Assembly: GCF_012726205.1 (NCBI RefSeq)
Contig: NZ_JAASAE010000003.1
Coordinates: forward strand, 1 to 64,000
Length of the DNA stretch: 64,000 bases
Source: Rhodococcus sp. HNM0569
GTDB taxonomy: Bacteria; Actinomycetota; Actinomycetes; Mycobacteriales; Mycobacteriaceae
Reading direction: 5' to 3'
The translations under genes and the position numbers were made by a program. Below, in pieces: positions 1 to 9,600 of this stretch; the first letter of the stretch is position 1; each line of letters opens with the position of its first letter. The notes beneath the pieces are model-generated. The model had not been told where the DNA came from, ran no database searches, and worked only from the letters and a program-made list of their open reading frames with translations.

Positions 1-32
1 GAGCCCCTGACATTTTTGGATGTCGGGGGCTC
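1..32. terminator. Hairpin at window edge, probable terminator of an upstream gene
   Basis: GAGCCCCTGACAT pairs with ATGTCGGGGGCTC across a TTTTGG loop: a 13-bp stem with one G-T wobble. No T tract follows. The gene it would terminate lies outside the window. Confidence 0.6.
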
Positions 33-249
33 ACGGCGTTTCACCACCATTTCGTGTTTTCGCCGGTCACACGCCGATCGGGCGATATCTCTTTTCCGTG
101 TGCTTACCTGCGGTTTCCCTTCGGTCGGCCGTTCGTTACCAAGCGGACGACCGGTTTCGACAGTAATGTCATTCGCGCAGATCCTCTGGGATCGTGCCTG
201 CGCGGTGCGCTTCTACTGGATCGTCTCGAAGATGACGAAGGGGAAGACA
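33..249 (+). promoter_or_regulatory. Leader/promoter region of the ehu-like operon
   Basis: No coding sequence in this stretch looks real. It holds a small palindrome GACA-GTAA-TGTC at 159-170 that overlaps a TAATGT hexamer (164-169) usable as a -10 box. The ribosome binding site AGGGGA (239-244) lies 5 nt before the chosen GTG of the first gene. Promoter placement is inference. Confidence 0.35.
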
Positions 250-1146
250 GTGACGTCGACGTTGATCGCACGAGGCCCAGTCACCAAGACGGTGGCAGTA
301 CTGATGGGGGTTGCAGTTACTGCCGGCATGGCCGCCGGCTGCTCCAAGACGAGCACGAACAGTGACGAACCGACTCTGCAGAAGCTGCAGGACGACGGCA
401 AGGTCACCGCCGGGTTCGCCGGCGAGGCGCCGTACAGCTTCGAAGAGAACGGCGAGTTGACGGGTGCGACGGTCGCGCTGCACCGCGAGATCTTCGGGCA
501 GCTCGGTGTCGGCGAGGTCGACGGCGTGAACACCGAGTTCGGTGCCCTCATCCCCGGCCTGCAGGCGGGCCGATTCGACGTCGTGAGCGCCGGCATGTCG
601 ATCCTGCCGCAGCGATGTGAGCAGGCGCTGTTCTCCGATCCCGAGTTCAACTACACCACGGCGCTCATGGTGCCTACCGGAAATCCCGGCAACCTCACCG
701 ACATTCAGTCCGTCAAGGACAGTGGTGTCCGCCTGGCCGTGATGACCGGGGCGATCGAGGCCGACTACGCGCGGGATCTCGGTATCGCCGCGACCGAGGT
801 CGCGACGCCGCAGGACGGCATGGACGCCGTCGTCAACGGCCGCGCCGACGTGTTCGCGCTCACCGGCATCTCGCTCAACTGGATGAAGAAGAACAACCCC
901 GACGCGCCGATCGACGTCACGCCGTCGTTCGTGGCCGTCATCGACGGTGTGCCGCAAGTGGGCGCGGGTGCCACCGTCTTCCGCAAGGAGGACGCAGAGC
1001 TCCGTGACGCATACAACGAAGAGTTGCAGAAGATCACGTCCGATCCGCAGAAGTACCTCGAGATCGTCGGGCCGTACGGGTTCACGGAGGCGGAGTTGCC
1101 CGACCCGAATCTGACCACGGAACAGCTCTGCGAAGGACAGAACTGA
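250..1146 (+). CDS. ehuB: Substrate-binding lipoprotein of an amino-acid/ectoine-type ABC importer (EhuB-like)
   Basis: A 298-residue periplasmic binding protein of the SBP_bac_3 family, expected to be tethered outside the membrane and to deliver a small polar solute to the permeases that follow. The N-terminus has a hydrophobic stretch ending in a lipobox-like TAGMAAGC, so Cys would be lipidated. The segment with EFGALIPGL, AGRFDVVSAGM and the RCEQ motif matches EhuB, the ectoine/hydroxyectoine receptor. GTG at 250 is chosen over an in-frame ATG at 232 because only GTG has a good ribosome site. It is the first gene of a four-gene operon with the EhuBCDA content. The ligand is inferred from family resemblance; another amino-acid-like solute is possible. 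Confidence 0.8.
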   Translation: MTSTLIARGPVTKTVAVLMGVAVTAGMAAGCSKTSTNSDEPTLQKLQDDGKVTAGFAGEAPYSFEENGELTGATVALHREIFGQLGVGEVDGVNTEFGALIPGLQAGRFDVVSAGMSILPQRCEQALFSDPEFNYTTALMVPTGNPGNLTDIQSVKDSGVRLAVMTGAIEADYARDLGIAATEVATPQDGMDAVVNGRADVFALTGISLNWMKKNNPDAPIDVTPSFVAVIDGVPQVGAGATVFRKEDAELRDAYNEELQKITSDPQKYLEIVGPYGFTEAELPDPNLTTEQLCEGQN

Positions 1147-1158
1147 CCGAGGTAACCC

Positions 1159-1890
1159 GTGGACGGCAACATCGGTGCCCTGCTGGATGCGTGGCCGCGC
1201 ATCCAGCACGGCATCCTCATCACACTCGAACTGACCATCGGTGGCGCGTTCTTCGCGCTTCTCGTCGCGGTCGTGCTCGGATTGCTCTCGCGAGCGCGCA
1301 ATATCGTCGTGCGCGGTGTCGCACGCGTGATCATCGAGTTCTTCCGTGGCACATCACTGCTCGTGCAGCTGTTCTGGCTGTTCTACGTCGTGCCGCTGTT
1401 CGGCTATCTGATCGAACCGCTCGTGTGCGGCATCGTGGCGCTCGCGCTCAACTACGGTGCGTACGGCGCCGAGGTGGTGCGCGGGTCGATCAATGCAGTG
1501 CCGAAGCCGCAGTGGGAGGCGGCCACCGCGCTCAATTTCAGCAGTTGGCAGAAGATGCGGCGGGTCATCTTCCCGCAAGCGTGGGCCGAGATGATCCCGC
1601 CGCTCACCAACCTGCTGATCCAGCTACTCAAGGGCACTGCCCTCGCGAGCTACATCCTGTTGCAGGACCTCACCTTCGAGATCGGCAACCTCCGCAAGAC
1701 GACCGGCGACACCCTGTTCGCGTTCGGTGTCGGCCTGGTCATCTACTTCGTCGTCGGCTACATCCTGACGCTGCTCATGAATGCAGTCGAGGTGCGCGCG
1801 AAGAATCGCCTCGGGGCCGGCCCGTCGCTCAAGCAGGTCTTCCGGCTTGCTCAGAGTGATCCGAGCGGAAGGACGGGTGATCCCGCGTGA
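1159..1890 (+). CDS. ehuC: ABC permease subunit (EhuC-like)
   Basis: A 243-residue inner-membrane permease of the HisM/GlnP class with about five membrane segments. The family EAA loop is visible around NAVPKPQWEAATALNFSS, the contact point for the ATPase. An SD-like GAGGT (1149-1153) precedes the GTG start by 5 nt. It lies 12 nt after the binding-protein gene and overlaps the next permease gene by 4 nt (GTGA), so the two permeases are probably translated in a coupled way and form a heterodimer. The C-terminal 30 residues are polar and not conserved in the family. Assignment to Ehu rests on operon order. Confidence 0.8.
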   Translation: MDGNIGALLDAWPRIQHGILITLELTIGGAFFALLVAVVLGLLSRARNIVVRGVARVIIEFFRGTSLLVQLFWLFYVVPLFGYLIEPLVCGIVALALNYGAYGAEVVRGSINAVPKPQWEAATALNFSSWQKMRRVIFPQAWAEMIPPLTNLLIQLLKGTALASYILLQDLTFEIGNLRKTTGDTLFAFGVGLVIYFVVGYILTLLMNAVEVRAKNRLGAGPSLKQVFRLAQSDPSGRTGDPA

Positions 1891-2534
1891 ACGCACAGTG
1901 GAGGTGGGAACGCGCGGCCGACGCGCTTCCGGTGCTGCTCGACGGATTCAAGATCACGCTCCTGGCGACGGTGCTGGGATTCGTCATCGCTGCGGTGCTC
2001 GGGCTGGTCATCGCGGTCATCCGGCAGACCTTCCCCCGGTGGGTCAGCGCGCCCGTGCGTGCGGTCGCCGAGTTCATCCGGCTTACGCCACTCGTCGTGC
2101 AGTTGCTGTTCGTCTACTACACGTTCTCGAGTTTCTCGGCGCTCCAGATCGGCGTCGTGGTGCTCGGAATCCACTATTCGACCTACATGGCCGAGGTCTA
2201 CCGTGCCGGCATCGAAGCGGTGCCGCGCGGCCAATGGGAGGCGGCGCGTGCGCTGTCGATCTCGCCGGCACGCATGTGGCGGGCCGTCATCCTGCCGCAG
2301 GCGATCCGCCGCGTGATCCCCGCCCTCGGCAACTATGCGGTGTCCCTCTTCAAGGACACGCCGTTCCTGTTCGCGATCACCGTTGTCGAGATGGTCACGG
2401 CGGCGCAGCAGTTCGGTGCCCGCAATTTCCAGTACCTGGAGCCGCTGACCCTCGCAGGCGTGATCTTCCTCGTCGCGAGCTACCCGACGTCGCTCCTGAT
2501 CAGACGATTGGAGAAGCGTCTTGTCCAGCAGTGA
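1887..2534 (+). CDS. ehuD: ABC permease subunit (EhuD-like)
   Basis: The second permease, 215 residues, of the same HisM/GlnP family: hydrophobic segments at roughly residues 15-40, 55-85, 90-115 and 180-205, and the EAA loop AVPRGQWEAARALSISPARM in the middle. It begins with GTG inside the stop region of the preceding gene and ends inside the start of the ATPase gene, so all three are tightly packed. It should pair with the upstream permease in the membrane. Nothing is missing relative to the family. Confidence 0.8.
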   Translation: MNAQWRWERAADALPVLLDGFKITLLATVLGFVIAAVLGLVIAVIRQTFPRWVSAPVRAVAEFIRLTPLVVQLLFVYYTFSSFSALQIGVVVLGIHYSTYMAEVYRAGIEAVPRGQWEAARALSISPARMWRAVILPQAIRRVIPALGNYAVSLFKDTPFLFAITVVEMVTAAQQFGARNFQYLEPLTLAGVIFLVASYPTSLLIRRLEKRLVQQ

Positions 2535-3336
2535 CGCAAGCGCCCCCGCCGAGACCGCGACCAGCGGCCCGATGATCAAATTCGACAAGGTCGTCAAGCA
2601 GTACGGCGACCATGTCGTTCTCGATCATCTCGATTTCGAGGTCGCGCGCGGAGATCGCGTGACGCTGATCGGTCCGAGCGGATCGGGCAAGACCACCATT
2701 CTGCGACTGCTCATGACGCTCGAAAAGATCAACGACGGTGTCATCTGGGTCGAGGGAGACCCGCTCTCGCACGAGCGCAAGGGCGACAAGCTCGTGCCCG
2801 CGTCCGAGAAGTATCTGCGCCGCATGCGCAAACGTATCGGCATGGTGTTCCAGCAGTTCAACCTGTTCCCCAACATGAACGTGATGGAGAACATCACCGA
2901 GGCGCCCATCCACGTCCTCGGCATGGACAAGGACGCGGCGGTGGCGCGGGCACGCGAGTTGCTCGAGATGGTCGGCCTGACGGACAAGGAGTCGGCGCAC
3001 CCCACTCAGCTGTCCGGCGGCCAGCAACAGCGCGTCGCGATCGCCCGAGCGCTGGCGATGGATCCCGACATCCTGTTGCTCGACGAGGTCACCTCGGCGC
3101 TCGACCCCGAGCTCGTCGCCGACGTGCTCGACGTGCTCCGCGACATCGCGCGCACCACCGACATCACGATGTTGATCGTCACGCACGAGATGAAGTTCGC
3201 GCGCGATGTCTCGAATCGGGTGCTGATGTTCGATGCGGGTCGGATCGTCGAGGAAGGGGATCCCGAGCAGATCTTCACCGCCCCCGAACACGAGCGCACG
3301 AGCCGCTTCCTCAAGGCGGTGCTCGCCGCCGAGTAG
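2521..3336 (+). CDS. ehuA: ABC transporter ATP-binding protein (EhuA-like)
   Basis: A 271-residue cytoplasmic ATPase that energises the importer. Walker A GPSGSGKT, Q-loop FQQFNLFPNMNVMEN, signature LSGGQQQRVAIARAL and Walker B LLLDEVTSALD are all intact, in the order typical of polar amino-acid importers. The start is taken as TTG at 2521, which follows GGAGAA (2510-2515) with a 5-nt gap and overlaps ehuD by 14 nt; an ATG at 2572 would remove a poorly conserved N-terminal tail and is the alternative. It is the last gene of the operon, followed immediately by a strong hairpin. Confidence 0.85.
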   Translation: MSSSDASAPAETATSGPMIKFDKVVKQYGDHVVLDHLDFEVARGDRVTLIGPSGSGKTTILRLLMTLEKINDGVIWVEGDPLSHERKGDKLVPASEKYLRRMRKRIGMVFQQFNLFPNMNVMENITEAPIHVLGMDKDAAVARARELLEMVGLTDKESAHPTQLSGGQQQRVAIARALAMDPDILLLDEVTSALDPELVADVLDVLRDIARTTDITMLIVTHEMKFARDVSNRVLMFDAGRIVEEGDPEQIFTAPEHERTSRFLKAVLAAE

Positions 3337-3350
3337 CTGCAGACTCGAAA

Positions 3351-3386
3351 GGAGAGCCGGGCCACATTCGTGTGGCCCGGCTCTCC
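3351..3386 (+). terminator. Terminator of the ehu-like operon
   Basis: A perfect 16-bp stem closed by a TTCG tetraloop, starting 15 nt after the ATPase stop codon. No T tract follows, as is common in actinobacteria. Confidence 0.85.
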
Positions 3387-3405
3387 GCGTGTCCGAGGGC
3401 AAGCG

Positions 3406-3411
3406 TATAAA
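3406..3411 (+). promoter_or_regulatory. -10 box of the GntR gene (near-leaderless)
   Basis: TATAAA lies 8 nt before GTG 3420 and 14 nt before ATG 3426. The surrounding AT-rich patch is unusual in this GC-rich stretch. There is no ribosome site, which fits a leaderless transcript. Confidence 0.5.
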
Positions 3412-3419
3412 TACATCTT

Positions 3420-4088
3420 GTGTCTATGTTGCATGCGGATGGTCGTCAGTCGGCTGCCGAGCACGTCTACCGGGATGTCAAGGAGCGAATCCTGTCCGGT
3501 GTCCTGCCCGGTGGCGAACTCATCAGTGAGGGCGAGATCGCGGGCCGCCTCGGTGTCAGCCGCACTCCGGTGCGTGAGGCCTTCCTCAAGCTCGAGACCG
3601 AGGGGTGGATGCGCTTGTATCCGAAGCGCGGGGCGCTCGTCGTGCCCGTCGCGGAGGGCGAGGCACAGCACATCGCCGATGCGCGCCGTCTCGTCGAGAC
3701 GCATGCCGTCGCGCAGGTCGCGCTGCAGCCGCGCGTCCGTGAGCAACTCGTGGCACGCCTGCGCGAGAGCCTCGACGAACAGCACGAGATCGCACGAAGC
3801 GGAGACGTCGCGGCGTTCAGCGCCGCCGACGCCGACTTCCACACGCTCGTGGTCGCGGCAGGCGACAATCCGTTGCTCGATGCCTTCTACGTGAGTCTGC
3901 GCGAACGGCAGCGGCGCATGACGGCGCGCTCGCTCGCTCGCGATCCTCATCAGCTGCCCCGCATCATCGACGACCACGCCCGGCTCGCCGATCTGGTCGA
4001 GCGGGGCGAGGTGGACGGTTTCGACGTCGCACTGCGCATGCACATGGAGCAGGTCCACGCGCTCAATCCGAAGGGGGCGCAGCAATGA
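3420..4088 (+). CDS. GntR-family regulator, FadR/FCD subfamily
   Basis: A 222-residue DNA-binding regulator. The N-terminal winged helix contains ISEGEIAGRLGVSRTPVREA, the GntR signature, and the C-terminal two-thirds is an all-helical FCD ligand domain with the family pattern D/E..R...E and H at the metal/ligand site (FHTLV, MHMEQVH). No ligand can be assigned. It overlaps the MFS gene by ATGA, so it most likely controls that transporter, and possibly the ehu-like operon upstream. The start is GTG 3420 or ATG 3426; both sit just after a -10 box without a ribosome site. Confidence 0.85.
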   Translation: MSMLHADGRQSAAEHVYRDVKERILSGVLPGGELISEGEIAGRLGVSRTPVREAFLKLETEGWMRLYPKRGALVVPVAEGEAQHIADARRLVETHAVAQVALQPRVREQLVARLRESLDEQHEIARSGDVAAFSAADADFHTLVVAAGDNPLLDAFYVSLRERQRRMTARSLARDPHQLPRIIDDHARLADLVERGEVDGFDVALRMHMEQVHALNPKGAQQ

Positions 4089-5383
4089 GCACCTCGCATC
4101 TCGACGCCGAGCCCGACGCGATCCCCGCCGACCCGGTGCGTACCCACCGGATGTGGCTCGCGGTGGCCGCGACCATGTTCGTGGTGGCCTGGGGCGGTAA
4201 CGAGTTCACGCCGTTGCTGGTGATGTACCGCAGTGACCACGGGTTCTCGCCTGTCGTGGTCGACGTGTTCCTGTTCGCGTACGTGTTCGGGATCGTGCCC
4301 GGGCTGCTGCTCGGTGGTCCGCTGTCGGACCGGCTGGGTCGTCGTCCTGTGCTGCTGCCCGCGCCGCTGCTCACGATCGCCGGTTCGGCCGTGCTCGCGG
4401 CCGGCGCGGACTCCGCGGTCGCGATCGTCGTGGGCCGGATCCTGTGCGGCGTCGCGCTCGGCCTGGCAATGGCGGTCGGTGGCAGTTGGCTCTCCGAACT
4501 GACGCGGTGGGATCGCACCGCGCGGCCCGGCGCCGGTGCGCGGCGTGCGGCGATGAGCCTGACCGCGGGCTTCGGCCTCGGAGCGGGCGTTGCGGGTGCG
4601 CTCGCCCAGTGGGCGCCGTGGCCGAGCGGGTTGTCGTACGCGCTCCACATCGCGATCTCGGTGGGCGCGATGCTCGCGCTGCTCCGCGTGCCGGAAACCA
4701 GGCCGGCGCAGCAGAAGAGCGACCGCAGGCCGTTGATCGCCGATCTCCGGATCCCCGCTGCCGGACACCGGCGGTTCCTGTTCGTCGTCGCGCCGCTCGC
4801 ACCGTGGGTGTTCGGTTCGGCCGCCGCGGCGTACGCGGTGCTACCCGCGGTGATGACGAGCCGGACCGAGTTGCCGCTCGCGTTCAGCGCGCTGATGTGC
4901 GTTGTCGGGCTCGGTGCGGGATTCCTCATCCAGTCGCTCGGGCGCAAGATCGACGCGCCGCGCAACTCGCGGGCGGTACTCGTCGCGCTGCTGTTCGTCG
5001 TCGCGGGCATGATCGCCGCCGCGATCGCCGCGCACCAGTTGACCGTACCGATCGCGATCGCCGCGTCGGTCGTCCTCGGGTGCGGCTACGGCATGGCGCT
5101 CGTGTCCGGGCTGCAGGAGGTGCAGCGCATCGCGGGCCCGGACGACCTCGCGGGGCTCACCGCGGTGTTCTACTCGCTGACCTACCTCGGCTTCGCGACG
5201 CCCGCGGTCATGGCTTCACTGTCCGAGGCATTCCCCGCCGTCACCTACCCCATGATGTTCGGGTTCGGTGCGCTGGCTGCGACGGCGTGTGTGGTGCTGG
5301 TGGTCGTCAAATGGACGTCGCACCTGCCCGGCCGCGCGACGCACACCGTCGATACTCACAGTGACGGCAGCGGGGCCGAGTAG
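4085..5383 (+). CDS. MFS transporter
   Basis: A 432-residue major facilitator with about 12 membrane segments. The loop 2-3 motif A is visible as GPLSDRLGRRPVL near residue 80. ATG is coupled to the regulator stop codon (ATGA), and GAAGGGGG-like purines precede it. The substrate is not readable; sugar, organic acid or drug export are all open. Its last 28 nt overlap the 3' end of the convergent M1 peptidase gene. Confidence 0.85.
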   Translation: MSTSHLDAEPDAIPADPVRTHRMWLAVAATMFVVAWGGNEFTPLLVMYRSDHGFSPVVVDVFLFAYVFGIVPGLLLGGPLSDRLGRRPVLLPAPLLTIAGSAVLAAGADSAVAIVVGRILCGVALGLAMAVGGSWLSELTRWDRTARPGAGARRAAMSLTAGFGLGAGVAGALAQWAPWPSGLSYALHIAISVGAMLALLRVPETRPAQQKSDRRPLIADLRIPAAGHRRFLFVVAPLAPWVFGSAAAAYAVLPAVMTSRTELPLAFSALMCVVGLGAGFLIQSLGRKIDAPRNSRAVLVALLFVVAGMIAAAIAAHQLTVPIAIAASVVLGCGYGMALVSGLQEVQRIAGPDDLAGLTAVFYSLTYLGFATPAVMASLSEAFPAVTYPMMFGFGALAATACVVLVVVKWTSHLPGRATHTVDTHSDGSGAE

Positions 5384-6699
5384 AGCCATGCGTCCACGAG
5401 CGGCCGGATCGGTGTGTCCGTCCGCTGCTGGGCGAGGGCGACGAAGCCGTCGGTGTCGACTGTGCCGTAGCGGTTCTCGCTCGTCCAGGCCCGCAGCAGT
5501 CCGAAGAACGCGTCGTCGCCCGTCGCGGCTCGCAGCGCGTGCAACGCGAGCGCACCGCGCTTGTACACACGATCGTCGAACATCGCGTCGGGCCCGGGAT
5601 CGCCCACGACGATGTCCTGGGGCAGCCGGGTGAGCCGCGCGTGTGCGTGCGACGCGTGGACCGCGGCGGACGCACCGCGGGAGTTCTCCGACCACAACCA
5701 TTCCGCGTAGCACGCGAAGCCTTCGTGCAACCAGATGTCCCGCCACTGCCCGAGAGTGACGCTGTTGCCGAACCACTGGTGCGCGAGTTCGTGCGCGACG
5801 AGCCGTTCGGAACCGCGCCTGCCGTCGCAGTGATTGCTGCCGAAGATCGACAACCCCTGTGCCTCGACGGGAATTTCGAGCTCGTCGTCGGTGACGACGA
5901 CCGAGTACGCGGGAAACGGGTACTCGCCGAACAATTCACCGAAGATCGCGAGCATGCGCGACTGACGGTCGAAATCGTGCGCTGCCTCGCGGCGGAGCCG
6001 CGCAGGGTGGAACACCGTGATCGGAACGGGATCCGAGGCGGCGCGCATCGCGTCGTAGTGCCCGATCTGGATCGTGGCGAGATAGCTCGCCATCGGTTGC
6101 GGCTGTTCGTAGACCCACGTGGTGCGACTCGCACGGGTGGTGCGCCCGACGAGAGTGCCGTTGGCAACGGCGGTGAACGGAGAGTCGGTGGTGATCGACA
6201 TCCGGTAGGGCGCTTTCGAACTCGGATGGTCGTTGCACGGGAACCACGACGAGGCGCCGTTCGGCTGACTCGCGACGATCGAGCCCCCCGTGAGTTCTTC
6301 CCAGCCGACCTCGCCCCAGCGTGAACGAATGGGGCGCGGACGACCCGCGTAGTGCACGGCGACCCGCAGGGCGGTGCCCGCGTCGACCGCGCCGGGTAGC
6401 GTGACGACGAGTTTGCCTGCGCGATGCGTGAACTTGGCTTTACGGCGCGCACGCACGGGTTTCGTGCTCCGTTCGTCCGGGCCGTGCTCCACCGACACTT
6501 TCGCGACGTGCAGCGTGTCGCCGAGGTCGAATGCGAATCGGTCGCGGTCGTCGGTGACGGTGAGCGCGATGGTCGCGGTGCCCGACAGGCGGTTGCCGAC
6601 GACCTTGTACGTGAGGTCGAGATCGTATTGCGACACGCGGTATCCGGTGTTGCCGCACTGTGGCAGGTAGGGGTCGAGGGGCACGTCGGTGCGGGTCAC
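5356..6699 (-). CDS. M1-family zinc aminopeptidase coupled to a Pls-like synthetase
   Basis: A 447-residue M1 metallopeptidase. The zinc site is complete: HELAH at about residue 305, then WLHEGFACYAEW supplying the third ligand Glu in the HExxH-18-E spacing. It lacks the long C-terminal ERAP-like domain of PepN, so it is the short form. It starts at GTG 6699, overlapping the synthetase stop codon as GTGA, which indicates translational coupling. Epsilon-poly-lysine degrading enzymes (Pld) of Streptomyces are zinc aminopeptidases of this class, and pls/pld pairs are known, so a role in trimming or clearing a poly-amino-acid product is the leading inference. No signal peptide is evident. Confidence 0.85.
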   Translation of the reverse strand: MTRTDVPLDPYLPQCGNTGYRVSQYDLDLTYKVVGNRLSGTATIALTVTDDRDRFAFDLGDTLHVAKVSVEHGPDERSTKPVRARRKAKFTHRAGKLVVTLPGAVDAGTALRVAVHYAGRPRPIRSRWGEVGWEELTGGSIVASQPNGASSWFPCNDHPSSKAPYRMSITTDSPFTAVANGTLVGRTTRASRTTWVYEQPQPMASYLATIQIGHYDAMRAASDPVPITVFHPARLRREAAHDFDRQSRMLAIFGELFGEYPFPAYSVVVTDDELEIPVEAQGLSIFGSNHCDGRRGSERLVAHELAHQWFGNSVTLGQWRDIWLHEGFACYAEWLWSENSRGASAAVHASHAHARLTRLPQDIVVGDPGPDAMFDDRVYKRGALALHALRAATGDDAFFGLLRAWTSENRYGTVDTDGFVALAQQRTDTPIRPLVDAWLYSAPLPSL

Positions 6700-9600
6700 G
6701 ACGCACCGCCCCGGCCACGCGCTGACCACGGTCCGATCGGGTTGCCCTGCCATCGTGTGGACGCCGGTACGGAATCGCCGCGCATCACGAGTGACGCGGG
6801 ACCGACCGTCGCGCCCGCACCGATGCTCGACGCCGGGAGCGCGACACAGTGAGGTCCGAGGGTGGCGCCCGCACCGAGGGTCACGGTGTCCATGGCCATG
6901 ATCCGATCATGAAACAGGTGTGTCTGCACGACGCAGCCGCGTTCGACGGTCGCGCCGTCGGCGAGCGTCACCAAGTCGGCCTCGGGCAGCCAGTACGACT
7001 CGCACCACACGCCGCAACCGATGTGTGCCCCGAGGCCGCGGAGGAACACGTTGAGCACCTCGGTGCCCGTCGCAGCGCGTGCGAACCACGGCGCCGCGAC
7101 GGTTTCGACGAACGCGTCCGACACCTCGTTGCGCCACACGAACGAGCTCCAGAGTGGGTGCGTCGTGGTACCGATGCGTCCGACGACGAGCCACTTGGCC
7201 GCGACGGTGAGCGCACCGGCGACGGCGCCCGCTGTCAGCAGGACCAGACCGCCGCACACCGCCGCGAGCCAGTATCCGACCGATGCGAGCGCGCACAAGG
7301 CGAACAACACCGACAGACCGATGCCGAAAGTCGCGACGACCGGCACGAGCCGACACGTCTCGACCGCGCCGCGTGCCACGACGACACGACGCGGTGGATC
7401 GAACGTGCGCGACGCATCCGCGTCGTCGGCCGTGCGCCGCAACCGGACCGGCGGACTGCCGAGCCACGACGACCCCCGCTTCGCTTTGGACGGCGCCGCG
7501 GACAGCACCGCGACGAGGCCGTTCTTCGGTACCCGGCGACCGGGTGCCGTCATACCGGAGTTGCCGAGGAAGCCGCGTTTGCCGACCTTGGCGCGAGCGA
7601 TGTGCATCCACCCGCCGCCGAGTTCGTAGCTCGCGATCATCGTGTCGTCGGCGAGGAAGGCGCCGTCGGCGACGGTCGTGAACCTGGGAATCAGCAGCAC
7701 GGTCGATGCCTCGACGCGAGCCCCGACCTTCGCGCCGAGCAGGCGCAACCACACCGGCGTGAGCAGGCTCGCGTACAGCGGGAACAGGAACGTGCGGGCC
7801 GAGTCCATGAGTCGCTCGGTAGCCCATACCTGCCACCCGATCCGGCTGCGCACGGGGTGGTAGCCCTCACGCAGCCCGATCGACAGCAGCCGGACCGCGA
7901 CGACCGTCGCCGCGGCGAACACCGCGAGTGCGACGAGGGTCGCGGGCACGAGTAGCGCGAACGCGGGTGCGAGCGCAGCCGACAGCGTGCCGGTGTCGCG
8001 CACCGCGAAGCCGATCAGTGCGAGCCCAGCAGCGATGGCGGCGAGCGGAAGTGCCGCGAGCGCCAGTGCGGTGAGCCCGAAGATCGGCACCCAGTAGCGG
8101 GCGCGGCGCGGTGTCTCGGCGGGCCACGGGTGCTTCGCCTTGCCGATCTTGACCGCGGGCGAGCCGGCCCACAGTTGCCCTGCCTTGACCTTGCCGAGTA
8201 CCGCCGATCCTGGTTCGACCTGTGCGCCCGCCCCGACGACCGCACCGGGCGCGAGTACCGACCGCGCGCCGACCGTGGCGCCTGCGCCGACCCGGACACG
8301 GCCGACGTGGACGACGTCGCCGTCGATCCAGTGGCCCGTGAGGTCTACTTCCGGCTCGATCGAGCAGCCGTCGCCGAGTTCGAGCAGCCCGGTGACCGGG
8401 GGAAGTGTGTGGAGGTCGACGCCGTTGCCGACGGTCGCACCGAGCGCGCGGGCGTAGTAGACCATCCACGGCGCGCCGGACAGGTTCGCGGCACCACTCG
8501 ATTCGGCCAGCCGCGAGACCGCCCACAACCGCATGTGCACGCTGCCGCCGCGTGGGTGACTGCCGGGCGTGACGTCGCGCAGGAGGAGGCGCGCACCGGC
8601 GACCGTGATCGCCATGCGCCCGGGAGGCGTGATGACGACCACGAACAGCGCCGCCACCCACCACCACGACATCGTCGGCAGCCACGAGATGCCTGCTGCG
8701 GTGGCGATGTTCGCGGTGACGCCGAGCCACGTGACCCACTGCAATGCGGTGATCGTGGTGAGGGGCACCGTCGCCGCGATCTGCAGGAGACGGCTCCGCG
8801 CCGGTGTGGGAGAGACGGTCCGCGCGGTGACGTCCTCGGTCGGCGCGAGGCCGTCGAGGTACTCGGCGAGCGACCCCAGCCTCGGGTGGTCGTACACGTC
8901 GGCGACGGTGACCTGCGGGTGACGCTCGCGCAGGGCCGTCACGAGCTGGGCCGCGGACAGCGAGCCGCCGCCGAGTTCGAAGAAGTCGTCGTCCTCGCCG
9001 CTGACACTCGAGCCGAGCACCGCGGTCCACTGCCGCGCGATCCACGCCGCGGTGGCGCCGAGCCCTGCCTCGGTCTGCTCGCCCGCGCCGGGCAGCGGCC
9101 ACGGCAGCGCGTCCCGGTCGACCTTTCCCGACGTGCGGGTCGGCAGTTCGTCGACGACGGCGAGCCGCGGCACGATGGCTGCCGGAAGATCACGAGCGAG
9201 AAGCGAATGCGCGGCGGCGACGTCGAACGAGTCCGCGTCGACGGCGACATATCCGACGAGCAGTGCGTTGCCCGACGCGGTCCTGCGCACCGCGGCCGCG
9301 CCGCCGCGCACGCCCGGGAGCCCCTGAAGGGCTGCGTCGACTTCGCCGAGCTCGATGCGGCGACCCCCGATCTTGACCTGGTCGTCCGCGCGACCGCGGA
9401 AGTACAGCCCGTCCGCGCCGAGTTGCACCAGATCGCCGCTGCGATAGGCGCGGTGCCATCCGAGAGTCGGCATGGGAGCGTACTTCTCGGCGTCCTTCGC
9501 CGGATCGAGGTAGCGCGCCAAGCCGACGCCGCCGATCACCAGTTCGCCCACGTCGTCGAGCCCGACCGGTACGCCGTCGGAGTCGACGACCGCGAGGTCC

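Noticed and set aside
16-249. N-terminal extension of the EhuB-like protein
   Set aside because: The extra 78 codons run through the edge hairpin and promoter, show no family similarity, and the lipoprotein signal begins at the GTG at 250.
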